Positions 26,628 through 37,300 of a DNA stretch of 64,000 nucleotides are shown here, piece after piece. The notes beneath the pieces were generated by a model that saw only the letters and a program-made list of their open reading frames with translations, searched no databases and was not told the origin of the DNA. Numbering within the stretch: position 1 is the first letter of the stretch; each line of letters begins with the position of its first letter. Position numbers and translations under genes: made by a program. The stretch comes from Actinotalea sp. JY-7876. Its GTDB lineage: Bacteria; Actinomycetota; Actinomycetes; Actinomycetales; Cellulomonadaceae. The stretch spans positions 1,116,001 to 1,180,000 of the forward strand of contig NZ_CP059493.1 of assembly GCF_014042015.1 (NCBI RefSeq), given 5' to 3'.

Positions 26628-26855
26628 TCAGGCGAGCGCGGGGCGTCCGCGACCCTCGGGGACGGCGCGGCCCGCCGCGGTCACGCGCGGGGCGGCGGTC
26701 CGGACCGCCCGGCGCCCGGCCGCACGGCGCGGTGCGCGGCTCCGGTCGGCGCTGCGCTCGGCGAGCAGCTGGTCGATCCGGGCGGCGCGCACGCTCCCGC
26801 GCGTCGCGCGCTCGTGCTCGCGGGCGGCTATCTCGTAGACGGTGATGGGATGCAT
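26628..26855 (-). CDS. Small Arg-rich hypothetical protein
   Basis: 75 residues beginning MHPITVYEIAAREHERATRG, then an Ala/Arg-rich basic tail. AGGAG at the right distance before the ATG at 26855 supports translation; the longer open frame upstream is not supported. It may be a small nucleic-acid-binding or regulatory protein, but this is a guess from composition. Confidence 0.55.
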   Translation of the reverse strand: MHPITVYEIAAREHERATRGSVRAARIDQLLAERSADRSRAPRRAAGRRAVRTAAPRVTAAGRAVPEGRGRPALA

Positions 26856-27043
26856 GGTGGTGCTCCTGGGACGTGAAGGGACTGGTTGCGAGGACGGGCC
26901 AGGTCCTTCACCGCGGTGCTCCCAGGCTGGCAGGCGGCGGCGCCCGCGGGCACGTGAATATCCGGGCGCGAGGGCCTCCCGAGGCCCGGGACGGGGCGTC
27001 GGCTCGTCGCGCGAAGGGCTGCACGCGATGCGATGCTCACCAG

Positions 27044-27796
27044 ATGTCAGCAACGAGCTCCGGGTGGGTCGCCGGCGCGCGTCGGCGCGCCGCCGAGGTG
27101 TGGGGACGGCGCACATGGGTCACGGACCACGGGCCGCAGGTCGCGATCGTCGTCGGCCTCCTGCTCGTCGTGCTGGGGACCGCCGGGTTCTTCGGGGTCT
27201 TCGACGCCGTGCAGGAGAGGGACGACCTCGCGGAGCTGGACACCCCCGTCCTCGAAGGGCTCGCGCAGGCGCGCAGCGCGCCCGTGACGGCGGTCCTCAC
27301 GGTGATCACGACGGTCACCGGCCCGGAGATCCTGCCGGTGCTCGTCCTCGTGGGGACGCTGACGTGGGGCTTCTGGCGCAAGCAGTGGTGGCAGGCGGGT
27401 CTGCTCGCCGGCGCGATGATCGCCTCGACGCTCGTCTCGGTCCTCATCAAGTCGGCGGTCGCCCGGCCCCGGCCGCCCGTCGACACGATGGTCGAGGCGG
27501 GGGTGGAGACCACCTACTCCTTCCCCTCGGGCCACACGATCGGCACGGCGACCCTGCTGCTCGTGGTCGGGTACCTCGCCTGGATCCGCGAGCCGCGCGT
27601 CGCGTCGCTCGTCAGGTGGTTCCTCGGTGTGGTCCTCGGGGTGGCGGTCGTGGCGCTGAGCCGGCTGTACCTCGGGTACCACTTCGTCACGGACGTCGTG
27701 GCGTCCGTCGCGCTGGCGGTCGCGGTGCTGGGAGGGGTCGTGGTCGTCGACCGGCGTCGTGCGGCCCGGGCCGCGCGGGTCACCGCCGACGCCTGA
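27044..27796 (+). CDS. PAP2 family phosphatase (membrane)
   Basis: 250 residues with about five membrane segments. The three PAP2 motifs are present: KSAVARPRP, PSGHT (in YSFPSGHTIGTATL), and SRLYLGYHFVTDVVAS. It likely dephosphorylates a lipid phosphate such as undecaprenyl pyrophosphate or phosphatidate; the substrate is not certain. ATG at 27044 chosen because the upstream in-frame region is non-hydrophobic and lies in a spacer. Confidence 0.88.
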   Translation: MSATSSGWVAGARRRAAEVWGRRTWVTDHGPQVAIVVGLLLVVLGTAGFFGVFDAVQERDDLAELDTPVLEGLAQARSAPVTAVLTVITTVTGPEILPVLVLVGTLTWGFWRKQWWQAGLLAGAMIASTLVSVLIKSAVARPRPPVDTMVEAGVETTYSFPSGHTIGTATLLLVVGYLAWIREPRVASLVRWFLGVVLGVAVVALSRLYLGYHFVTDVVASVALAVAVLGGVVVVDRRRAARAARVTADA

Positions 27797-27816
27797 CGCG
27801 GACCACCCGGGCGGCG

Positions 27817-27889
27817 CGCCCCCGGCAGGATTCGAACCTGCGACCTGCGGATTAGAAGTCCGATGCTCTATCCACTGAGCTACGGGGGC
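27817..27889 (-). tRNA. tRNA-Arg (anticodon TCT)
   Basis: Acceptor GCCCCCG/CGGGGGC, D-arm AGCTCAGTGGATAGAGC, anticodon stem TCGGA/TCCGC (one weak pair) with loop CTTCTAA (anticodon TCT), T-arm with GGTTCGAATCC. Discriminator G; CCA not encoded. Serves the rare AGA codon. Confidence 0.93.
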
Positions 27890-28053
27890 CGGCGCACCCG
27901 GACGTCGCTGTGCCGAAAAATGGCACTTGACCTGCGATGACGCAAATGCGGCCCCATCGTACACGCGGCCCGCCGCCCGCCGCCGGGAAGACGGCGACGC
28001 GCTGCTCGGCGCGGTCGTTTGGCCGCCGACGCGCCGCACGGGAGGATGGTCCC

Positions 28054-29724
28054 GTGACCATGGCACCGAGCACCTCAGGGCTCCCGCCAGCGGTCCGTAC
28101 CGGTGTCGAGGGGCGTCCGACCGGCCTCGCCCGGTCGGCGACGGCGTCGGTCGAGCAGCGGCCGCGCGCGAGCGCCTCGCTGCTGGACGCGGTCAGCGAC
28201 CTGCGCCGCGACGTGGACGCCACGCGCTTCCCGCTGCCGCTCCCGGGGGTCCGGGAGGCCGAGGAGCGCCGGGTGCAGCTGCTCGACCAGCTCGACGACC
28301 ACCTGCTGCCCCGCCTGCGTGAGCTCTCCGCCCCGGCCGTCGTGGTCGTCGCGGGCTCCACGGGCGCCGGCAAGTCGACCCTGGTGAACTCGATCGTCGG
28401 TCGGGAGGTGAGCACCGCGGGCGTGCTGCGGCCGACGACGCGGCGTCCCGTCCTGGTGCACCACGGTGCCGACACCGAGCTGCTCGCCGACCACCCGCTG
28501 CGCGACGCGGTCGACGTCGTGGTGAGCGACGAGGTGCCGCGGGGCATCGCGCTCGTCGACGCGCCCGACCTCGACTCGCTGGTGGAGAGCAACCGGAGCA
28601 CGGCGCACCGCCTGCTCGAGGCCGCGGACCTGTGGGTCTTCGTCACCACCGCCGCGCGCTACGGCGACGCCCTGCCCTGGCAGGTGCTGGACCGCGCCGC
28701 GCTGCGCGGGACCTCGATGGCCATGGTGCTGAACCGGGTGCCGGACGACGCGCTCGTGACCATCCGGACCGACCTCATGGCGCGGCTGCGCGCGCGGGGC
28801 CTCGCGGCCGTGCCGCTCTTCATGGTCAAGGACCTCGGCCCTCACGAGGGCCTGCTGCCGCCCGCCGCCGTGGCGCCGATGCGCCGGTGGCTCGCGATGG
28901 TCGCGGGTCCCGACCGGGCGCGCGCCGTGATCACCCGCACGCAGCGCGGTGCGATCGCGGCCCTGCGCCCGTGGGTCGAGGAGCTGGCCGACGCCGTGCA
29001 GGCGCAGGTCGACGCCGCGTCGGCGCTCGGCGCGGTCGTCGAGGAGGCGCTCGGCCGCACGGCGGACGCGGCGGTCGGCGCGGCACGCGAGGGCGCCGTG
29101 GTCGCCGGTCCGGTGCGGGCACGCTGGCGCGGCGCGGAGCAGCGTCGACTGCTCGCGCGGCGCGTGCCGCGGCGTCGCCGCGCCGAGCGCGACCGGGAGC
29201 TGGCGGCGCTGCGCGACGACGTCGTGCGGGCCGTCGCCGTCGTGCTCGCGGAGGCGAGCGCCGCCGGTCGCGCCGGCGTGCGGTCGGCCCTCGCGGCCAG
29301 CAGCCTGGCGGGAGCGCCGGCCGTCGTGACCGCGCTCGACGCGCAGGGCGCACCGCTCGCGACGTCCGACGACGGGCGCGCCGCGGGTGAGGGGCACGCC
29401 CGGGCCGCCGCCGCCCAGTGGGCGGCCGCGACCGGCGGGACGGGCCACGCCGCCCTCGACCGTCGGTGCGGGCCCGAGGCCGGCGCCGTCGTGGTGGCGG
29501 CCGCCGCCGGGCTCGAGCCGGCGCGTGCGCTCGTGTCCGAGGTCCTGGGCGACGCGGGTGGCGAGGTGGTCGAGCGCGGGACGCAGGAGCTGCTCGCGCT
29601 CGTGGCCGCCGAGGTCCGCCGGGGCGGGGAGCCCGGGCGGGCCGTGCTCGACGCTCCGGACCTCGCGGCCGACGCGGCCTCGCTGCTGCGCCTGCGGGGC
29701 GCCGTGCTGAAGGCGGTCCGATGA
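28054..29724 (+). CDS. Dynamin-like GTPase, copy A1 (soluble, degenerate G4)
   Basis: 556 residues. P-loop GSTGAGKS at 101-108, switch I Thr in LRPTT, G3 DAPDLDS at 169-175, and at the NKxD position NRVP (227-230), where the base-specifying Asp is lost. After the G domain come long Ala/Arg/Glu helices without a clear membrane segment. It closely resembles the 611-residue protein at 33791. GTG at 28054 has GGAGG 8 nt upstream. It overlaps the next GTPase by 4 bp (ATGA), so the two are made together. Bacterial dynamin-like pairs act on membranes; the exact job here is unknown. Confidence 0.82.
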   Translation: MTMAPSTSGLPPAVRTGVEGRPTGLARSATASVEQRPRASASLLDAVSDLRRDVDATRFPLPLPGVREAEERRVQLLDQLDDHLLPRLRELSAPAVVVVAGSTGAGKSTLVNSIVGREVSTAGVLRPTTRRPVLVHHGADTELLADHPLRDAVDVVVSDEVPRGIALVDAPDLDSLVESNRSTAHRLLEAADLWVFVTTAARYGDALPWQVLDRAALRGTSMAMVLNRVPDDALVTIRTDLMARLRARGLAAVPLFMVKDLGPHEGLLPPAAVAPMRRWLAMVAGPDRARAVITRTQRGAIAALRPWVEELADAVQAQVDAASALGAVVEEALGRTADAAVGAAREGAVVAGPVRARWRGAEQRRLLARRVPRRRRAERDRELAALRDDVVRAVAVVLAEASAAGRAGVRSALAASSLAGAPAVVTALDAQGAPLATSDDGRAAGEGHARAAAAQWAAATGGTGHAALDRRCGPEAGAVVVAAAAGLEPARALVSEVLGDAGGEVVERGTQELLALVAAEVRRGGEPGRAVLDAPDLAADAASLLRLRGAVLKAVR

Positions 29725-31256
29725 CGACGGATGAGGCGATGACGACCCCCGGGCCGGGCGCAGGCGTGCGCACGGCCGCGCTGCTCGAGCGCGTGGCCCG
29801 GCTCGAGGGCGCGGTCGACGCGGTCGGGAGCCGGGTGCCGACCGCGACGTCCGCCGCGGTGCGACGCGCGCTCACCACGGTGCGGGAGCGCCTCGCCCTC
29901 GGCGCCGACCACACCGTCGTGGCCCTGGTGGGCGGCACCGGATCGGGCAAGTCGAGCCTGTTCAACGCGCTCAGCGGGCTGGCCTTCGCGGACGTCGGTG
30001 TGCGGCGCCCCACGACGGCCGAGCCCTCCGCGTGCGTCTGGGCCCACGACGCGACGGCCCTCCTCGACTGGCTCGACGTGGCACCGGACCGCCGGATCGT
30101 GCGCGAGAGCGCCCTCGACGGCGAGTCGCAGGCCGACCTGCGCGGCCTGGTCCTGCTCGACCTGCCCGACCACGACTCGGTGGAGCCGGCGCACCGCGAG
30201 GTGGTCGACCGGCTGCTCCCGCTGGCCGACCTGCTCGTCTGGGTCGTCGACCCGCAGAAGTATGCGGACGACGCGCTGCACGCCGGGTACCTGCGGCGGC
30301 TCACCGGGCGCGACGCGGCGATGCTCGTGGTGGTCAACCAGACCGACACGGTCCCGGAGCACGCTCGGGCCGGCCTGGTCGACGACGTCGCCCGTCTGCT
30401 CCAGGCCGACGGCCTGCCGGGCGTCGCGGTGCACGCCGTCTCCGCCCGTACGGGCGAGGGCGTGCGGGAGCTGCGCCGCGTCCTGGCGGATCACGTCGCG
30501 GGCAGCACGCTGGCCGAGGTCCGTGCCGCCGCCGAGATCGACGGGGCGGCGCTCCTGCTGGCGCGCGACCTCGGGTCGTCGGAGACGGCGCCGGAGGAGC
30601 TCCCGCGGGCCGAGGCCGTCGACGCGCTCGCGGACGCCTCCGGGCTCGCCTCGGCGGTCGGCGTGGTCGCGGCCGGTCCGGGGCGTGGCCGCACGGTCCG
30701 CGCGTTCGTCGAGCCCGTGCAGCGCGACCGGGTGGCCCGGCTGCGCTCCCGCTGGGCCGAGGCCGCCTCGGCCGGGCTGCCGGCGAGCTGGCGCGCCGCG
30801 ATCGACGCGGTGCTGCCCGACCACCGGGCGTTGAGCGCCGCGGTCGACGACGCCCTCGCGGGCGTGCCGCTGGAGGGACGGCGGACCGCGGCGGTGACCG
30901 TGCTGCGGGTGCTCGCCGTGCTGCTCGGCGTGGCCGGCCTGGTCGCCCTCGGGCTGGCGGTCGCCGCCGGGGCGGGGGACGGCGGGCCCCTGCTCCCGGG
31001 CGCCGTGGCGGCCGGAGCGCTGGTCCTCGCGGTTCTCGCGTGGTTCCTCGCGGGCCGGTCGGCCCGCGCGGCGGCGCAGCGCGACGCGCAGTCCGCGGCG
31101 GCGGCCGCGCGCGAGGCGATCGGCCGCGTGGTCGACGAGCGCCTCGTGGTCCCCGTCGCGGCGGTGCTCGGTGAGCACCGGGCGGCCCGCGAGGCGACGG
31201 CGCCGTCCGCGGTGTCGTCCACAGGTCGACACCTCGACGGCCTGTCCACAGGCTGA
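29721..31256 (+). CDS. Membrane-anchored Era/YfjP-like GTPase, copy B1
   Basis: 511 residues. P-loop GGTGSGKS at 71-78, RRPTT switch I, G3 DLPDHDS at 147-153, G4 NQTD at 206-209, G5-like VSARTGEG. Two closely spaced membrane helices at about 393-417 and 426-448 form a C-terminal hairpin. It starts inside the A1 stop codon. Paralogue of the B2 protein at 35599, with which it shares VVDPQKYAD near the G4 loop. Likely heteromeric partner of A1. Confidence 0.82.
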   Translation: MTTDEAMTTPGPGAGVRTAALLERVARLEGAVDAVGSRVPTATSAAVRRALTTVRERLALGADHTVVALVGGTGSGKSSLFNALSGLAFADVGVRRPTTAEPSACVWAHDATALLDWLDVAPDRRIVRESALDGESQADLRGLVLLDLPDHDSVEPAHREVVDRLLPLADLLVWVVDPQKYADDALHAGYLRRLTGRDAAMLVVVNQTDTVPEHARAGLVDDVARLLQADGLPGVAVHAVSARTGEGVRELRRVLADHVAGSTLAEVRAAAEIDGAALLLARDLGSSETAPEELPRAEAVDALADASGLASAVGVVAAGPGRGRTVRAFVEPVQRDRVARLRSRWAEAASAGLPASWRAAIDAVLPDHRALSAAVDDALAGVPLEGRRTAAVTVLRVLAVLLGVAGLVALGLAVAAGAGDGGPLLPGAVAAGALVLAVLAWFLAGRSARAAAQRDAQSAAAAAREAIGRVVDERLVVPVAAVLGEHRAAREATAPSAVSSTGRHLDGLSTG

Positions 31257-31338
31257 CGGGTCCCTCCCGCCGCGCCCACGCGAGGCGCGCGACCGTGGTC
31301 CCGCCGCCGGAGCGACCGGCGGGGGACAGGAGGACCTG

Positions 31339-31920
31339 ATGAACGCGCAAGGACTGTCGGTGACCGTCGTCGGCTGGGTGGCGACCCCGCCCAAGGAGAT
31401 CCACGGCACCGGGGTGCCCTACACGAGCTTCCGCCTCGCGACGACCCCGCGGCGGTTCGACAGCCGCACGGGTGGGTGGGCCGACGGTCGCACCGAGTGG
31501 ATCACCGTCAAGGCGTTCCGGGACGTCGCCCACAACGTCGCCGAGTCGGTCCGCAAGGGCGACCCGATGCTCGTGCACGGTCGGCTGCAGACCGAGGAGT
31601 GGCAGGGGGAGAACGGCCCCCGCACCACGCTCGTGCTCGAGGCCTCGGCCCTGGGGCACGACCTCACGCGCGGCCGGACGCGGTTCGCCCGCGTCGTCCG
31701 CACGGCCCCCGGGGAGCCGGCGGCTGCCGCGCGCGACGCGGACGGCGCGGCCGCCCCGCTGCCCGACACCGAGGACCCGTGGGCGACGGACGGCGCGCCC
31801 GCACCCGACGACGCCGAGGAGCGGGACGGCAGCGAGGAGCCGGACGGTGCGGCGGCGGACGGGTCGTCGACCCGGCTCGAGGACCTGGTGGACGCGGACG
31901 GCGGCGCACGGACGCCGTAG
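31339..31920 (+). CDS. ssb: Single-stranded DNA-binding protein
   Basis: 193 residues. An OB-fold of about 115 residues (VTVVGWVATPPKEI, TEWITVKAFRDVAHNVAESVRKGDPMLVHGRL, LVLEASALGHDL) and a disordered acidic tail. The usual C-terminal DDDIPF tip is missing (the end is GGARTP), so this may be a secondary SSB that does not recruit the standard SSB interactome. AGGAGG at 31328-31333 sets the ATG. Its TAG stop starts a TAGGCT hexamer ahead of ettA. Confidence 0.88.
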   Translation: MNAQGLSVTVVGWVATPPKEIHGTGVPYTSFRLATTPRRFDSRTGGWADGRTEWITVKAFRDVAHNVAESVRKGDPMLVHGRLQTEEWQGENGPRTTLVLEASALGHDLTRGRTRFARVVRTAPGEPAAAARDADGAAAPLPDTEDPWATDGAPAPDDAEERDGSEEPDGAAADGSSTRLEDLVDADGGARTP

Positions 31921-31923
31921 GCT
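31918..31923 (+). promoter_or_regulatory. -10 hexamer TAGGCT upstream of ettA, overlapping ssb stop
   Basis: TAGGCT begins with the ssb TAG stop. The predicted start would give ettA a leader of about 70 nt, which carries AGGAG at 31985-31989. Confidence 0.45.
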
Positions 31924-31998
31924 GGCGGGTGTTCCGGCGCCAGTGATCGCGACCTGGCCGGACCCCGACGCCCTCGAGACGAGCAGGAGCAGATCTGC

Positions 31999-33681
<1,683 letters not shown>

Positions 33682-33700
33682 CGCGAACGGCCTCGACCGG

Positions 33701-33736
33701 CAGCAGGGTCGGGCTCCTCGGAGCCCGGCCCTGCTG
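33701..33736 (+). terminator. Hairpin terminator after ettA
   Basis: CAGCAGGGtCGGGCTcc pairs with the facing AGCCCGgCCCTGCTG around a TCGG loop, with one internal mismatch. It lies 20 bp after the ettA stop and about 55 bp before the next GTPase gene. Confidence 0.7.
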
Positions 33737-33790
33737 CATGATCGGACCGGCTGCGCGAGACTGACCGGGACGCCGACGACGGGAGCGCGC

Positions 33791-35626
33791 GTGACGTGGA
33801 CGGACGAGGGTGCCGAGCGGCTCGCCACCGGCCTGGGCGCGCTGCGCTCGGCGGTCGCCGAGCTGCGGCTGCCCCTCGACCTGCCGGGGGCCGCTGAGGA
33901 CCGGCGCGCGGCGGCTGCGCTCGTCGACCACCTCGACGACTACCTCGTCCCGCGCGTGCGCCAGCTCGGCGCACCGCTGCTGGCCGTCGTGGGCGGCTCG
34001 ACCGGCGCAGGCAAGTCCACCCTGGTCAACAGCATCGTGGGCGCGCAGGTGACGCCCGCGGGCGTGCTGCGACCCACGACCCGGTCGCCCGTGCTCGTGC
34101 ACCACCCCGACGACACCGCCTGGTTCAGCACCGACCGCGTGCTGCCTCGCCTGCCCCGCGTCACCGGCCCGGACGCCGAGGGACGCGCGCTGCGCCTGGC
34201 GCCCGACCCGGCCGTCCCGCGGGGGATCGCGCTGCTGGACGCGCCGGACATCGACTCCGTCGTCGCGGCGAACCGTGAGCTCGGCGAGGAGCTGCTCGGC
34301 GCCGCGGACCTGTGGGTCTTCGTCACGACGGCGGCGCGGTACGCCGACGCGGTGCCGTGGGACCTGCTCGCCGACGCCGCGCGGCGGCGGGCGGTGGTGG
34401 CGATGGTGCTCAACCGCGTCGACCCCGGTGCCGAGGCGGCCGTCCGCGAGCACCTCGCCGGGATGCTGACGGAGCGCGGGCTGGCGGACACGCGCATCTT
34501 CGCGGTCGCGGAGTCGCGCCTGGACGCCGGTCTGCTGCCGCGCGACGCCGTCGCCGAGCTGTCCGGCTGGCTGCACCGGGTCGCGGGCGACGCCGCCGCC
34601 CGCCAGGCCGTCGTCCGCCGCACCGTGCGCGGCGCCGTCGACGACGTCGTGGCGCGCGCTCCCGCGCTGGCGGACGCCGCCGACGCGCAGGTGGCGCACG
34701 TCGCCCGCCTGCGGGAGATGACCGCCGCCGCCTACCGGGAGGCCGCCCGCGACGTCGAGACGGCCACCCAGGACGGCACCATGCTGCGCGGCGAGGTCCT
34801 CTCGCGCTGGCAGGAGTTCGTCGGCACGGGCGAGCTGTTCCGGGCGATCGAGAGCCGCGTGAGCACGTGGCGCGACCGGCTGAGCGCCTTCCTGCGCGGC
34901 CGGCCCGCCCCGGAGCCCGTCACCGCCGCGATCGGCCACGGCCTCGTCGACCTCGTGCAGGACGCGGCGGACCGCGCGGCGGACCGCACCTACGCCGCGT
35001 GGCGCGCCGACCCGGCGGGCCGCCGGCTCGTGGACGGCCTGCGGCTCAGCCGCTCCTCGGTCGACCTGCGGGAGCGCATCAGCGCCGAGGTGCGCGCCTG
35101 GCAGGCCGGCGTGCTCGACCTCGTCTCCACGGAGGGCGCCGACAGGCGCCTCACGGCACGCGTCCTGTCGTTCGGCGTCAACGGGCTGGGGGCGGCGCTC
35201 ATGGTCGCGATCTTCGCCTCGACCGGCGGGCTGACCACGGCCGAGGTCGGGGTCGCCGGCGGCACGGTGGTCCTCGCCCAGCGCCTCCTGGAGGCCGTGT
35301 TCGGGGACGACGCGGTGCGGCGGCTGACCCGGACGGCGCAGGAGGACCTCGCGGCCCGCATGAGCCGGCTGCTCGACGAGGAGGCGGACCGGTTCACGTC
35401 CGGACTCGACGCGCTGGACCTCACCCCGCGGGCCGGCGAGACGATCCGCCTGGCGGCGCAGCAGGTCGCGCTCGCGGCACCCGTCGCCGAGGCCGAGACC
35501 GAGGTCGCCGCGGCGGACGCCGCCCTGGCGGACGTCGCCGCCGGCCCCGGTGAGCCGGGCGACGTCGACGGGCAGGGCGAACCGGGTGGGCTGCGCGGAT
35601 GGTGGCGGCGGCTGTGGGAGGTCTGA
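33791..35626 (+). CDS. Dynamin-like GTPase, copy A2 (with hydrophobic paddle)
   Basis: 611 residues. P-loop GSTGAGKS at 69-76, LRPTT switch I, G3 DAPDIDS at 150-156, G4 NRVD at 208-211 (intact, unlike copy A1). Near the C-terminus, residues about 457-495 contain a hydrophobic hairpin (VNGLGAALMVAIFASTGG...VGVAGGTVVLAQ) that could act as a membrane paddle, then a helical tail and GGLRGWWRRLWEV, an aromatic/basic amphipathic end. The start is GTG 33791 after GGGAG. The gene overlaps the next GTPase by 28 bp. Confidence 0.82.
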   Translation: MTWTDEGAERLATGLGALRSAVAELRLPLDLPGAAEDRRAAAALVDHLDDYLVPRVRQLGAPLLAVVGGSTGAGKSTLVNSIVGAQVTPAGVLRPTTRSPVLVHHPDDTAWFSTDRVLPRLPRVTGPDAEGRALRLAPDPAVPRGIALLDAPDIDSVVAANRELGEELLGAADLWVFVTTAARYADAVPWDLLADAARRRAVVAMVLNRVDPGAEAAVREHLAGMLTERGLADTRIFAVAESRLDAGLLPRDAVAELSGWLHRVAGDAAARQAVVRRTVRGAVDDVVARAPALADAADAQVAHVARLREMTAAAYREAARDVETATQDGTMLRGEVLSRWQEFVGTGELFRAIESRVSTWRDRLSAFLRGRPAPEPVTAAIGHGLVDLVQDAADRAADRTYAAWRADPAGRRLVDGLRLSRSSVDLRERISAEVRAWQAGVLDLVSTEGADRRLTARVLSFGVNGLGAALMVAIFASTGGLTTAEVGVAGGTVVLAQRLLEAVFGDDAVRRLTRTAQEDLAARMSRLLDEEADRFTSGLDALDLTPRAGETIRLAAQQVALAAPVAEAETEVAAADAALADVAAGPGEPGDVDGQGEPGGLRGWWRRLWEV

Positions 35627-37263
35627 GCGTCGCGGAGCGCCTCGACGCGCTCACCGAGGCGGTGCGCGCGGGCGCCGACGTGCTCCCCGGCGACGTCGTC
35701 GACGCCGCGCGCGTGCTCGAGGAGCGCGCCGGGCGCCGGCTGCGGCTCTCGGGGGACCACACGGTCGCGGCGCTCGCGGGCGCCACGGGCTCGGGCAAGT
35801 CGTCGCTGCTCAACGCCCTGGTGGGGGAGCCGCTCGCCGCCGTCGACGTGCTGCGCCCGACGACGTCGGAGGCGCTCGCGGTGGTGCGCGGCCAGGAGGG
35901 GTCGGCGGCGCTGCTCGACTGGCTCGAGGTGCGCCGCCGGCACCAGCTCGCGGAGCCCTCGCCCGGTGCGGCGGGCGACCGGGTGGGCGGGCTCATCCTG
36001 CTCGACCTGCCGGACCACGACTCCGTCCGCACGGAGCACCGGCTCGAGGCCGAGCGGCTGGTGGCGCTCGTGGACCTGATGGTCTGGGTCCTCGACCCGC
36101 AGAAGTACGCCGACGCCGCGGTCCACGAGCGCTACCTGCGCGGCCTGGCGGAGCACCGGGACGTCATGCTCGTGGTCCTCAACCAGGTGGACCGGCTCTC
36201 CGACGCCGAGCGGCGCGCGTGCCACGCGGACCTGGAACGGCTGCTGGCCCAGGACGGCCTGGCCGGGGTCCGCGTGCTCGACGTCTCCGCGCGCACCGGT
36301 GAGGGCGTCGACGCGCTGCGCGCCGCGCTCGACGCCGCGGCCGCGCGCCGGATGGCCGCCCAGGAACGCGTCCGGGCCGACGTCGTGCGCCTGGCCCACG
36401 AGGTGCAGGCGTCGTGCGGGCCCGTGCGCCGCGGCCGTGGCACCGCGGGGGCGACGTCGGCGCTGGTCGACGCGCTCGCGGGCGCGGCGGGGGTCCCGGC
36501 CGTCGCCGAGGCGGTGCGCGTCTCGCGGCTCCAGCGGGCGCGCCGCGCGACCGGCTGGCCGCCGACGCGGTGGCTCGGGCGGCTGCGCGTCGACCCGTTG
36601 CGGCGGATGCACCTGCGGGCCGGGGGGACGTCCGGCCGCGCGGGCCGCGGCGACGACGACCCGGCCGACGTCGTCCGCACCTCCGTGCCGCGGCCCGGCC
36701 CGGCCGAGCTGGCGCGCGTGCGCGCCGCGGTGCGCCGCCACACCGACGAGGCGACGGCCGGCCTGCCCGACGGCTGGGTGCTCGCGGCCCGCGCCCGGAC
36801 CCAGGAAGGCCCGTCCGCGACCGAGCTGCCCGACGCCCTGGACCGCGCCGTCGCGGGCACGCGTGTGCTCAGCGACCGTCGGCCCGTGTGGTGGTCGGTG
36901 GTCGGCGCGCTGCAGTGGCTCGCCCTCCTGGTGGCCCTGGCCGGGCTCGGTTGGCTGGCCGTGCTGTGGGGGCTGGACGCCTTCCGGCTGCCGGTCATCG
37001 AGCCGCCGGTGTGGGACCAGGGCCAGGTGCAGGTGCCCGTCCCGACGCTCGCGGTCGCCGGCGGGGTGCTCGTGGGCCTGCTGCTCGCCCTGCTCTCGCG
37101 GGTCGCGGCGGGCATCGGGGCGCGGCGGCGCGCCCGGCGGGCCACCGCGCACCTGCGTGCGGCGGTCGAGCAGGTCGCGCAGACGCACGTCGTCGCGCCC
37201 GTGCAGGAGGTGCTCGACCGGCACGACGCGTGCGCACGCGCGGCGGCGCGCGCCGCCGGCTGA
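35599..37263 (+). CDS. Membrane-anchored Era/YfjP-like GTPase, copy B2
   Basis: 554 residues. P-loop GATGSGKS at 61-68, LRPTT switch I, G3 DLPDHDS at 136-142, G4 NQVD at 195-198, VSARTGEG at the G5 position. Two membrane helices at about 430-460 and 482-506 are separated by a short Pro-rich extracytoplasmic loop (FRLPVIEPPVWDQGQVQV). Starts at ATG 35599 inside the A2 gene; a GTG at 35614 is an alternative. Paralogue of B1. Confidence 0.82.
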   Translation: MVAAAVGGLSVAERLDALTEAVRAGADVLPGDVVDAARVLEERAGRRLRLSGDHTVAALAGATGSGKSSLLNALVGEPLAAVDVLRPTTSEALAVVRGQEGSAALLDWLEVRRRHQLAEPSPGAAGDRVGGLILLDLPDHDSVRTEHRLEAERLVALVDLMVWVLDPQKYADAAVHERYLRGLAEHRDVMLVVLNQVDRLSDAERRACHADLERLLAQDGLAGVRVLDVSARTGEGVDALRAALDAAAARRMAAQERVRADVVRLAHEVQASCGPVRRGRGTAGATSALVDALAGAAGVPAVAEAVRVSRLQRARRATGWPPTRWLGRLRVDPLRRMHLRAGGTSGRAGRGDDDPADVVRTSVPRPGPAELARVRAAVRRHTDEATAGLPDGWVLAARARTQEGPSATELPDALDRAVAGTRVLSDRRPVWWSVVGALQWLALLVALAGLGWLAVLWGLDAFRLPVIEPPVWDQGQVQVPVPTLAVAGGVLVGLLLALLSRVAAGIGARRRARRATAHLRAAVEQVAQTHVVAPVQEVLDRHDACARAAARAAG

Positions 37264-37300
37264 CCGTCCTCACCCCCGTCCGGACGGCACTATGGGGCGC

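Noticed and set aside
26842-27855. 337-codon plus-strand ORF ending RQDSNLRPAD across the tRNA-Arg
   Set aside because: The DSNLRPAD end is a known artefact of translating tRNA genes; the real gene in the region is the PAP2 phosphatase in another frame.
27937-28053. 39-residue N-terminal extension of GTPase A1
   Set aside because: Arg-rich with no conservation pattern, no ribosome site, and the GTG at 28054 has GGAGG upstream.
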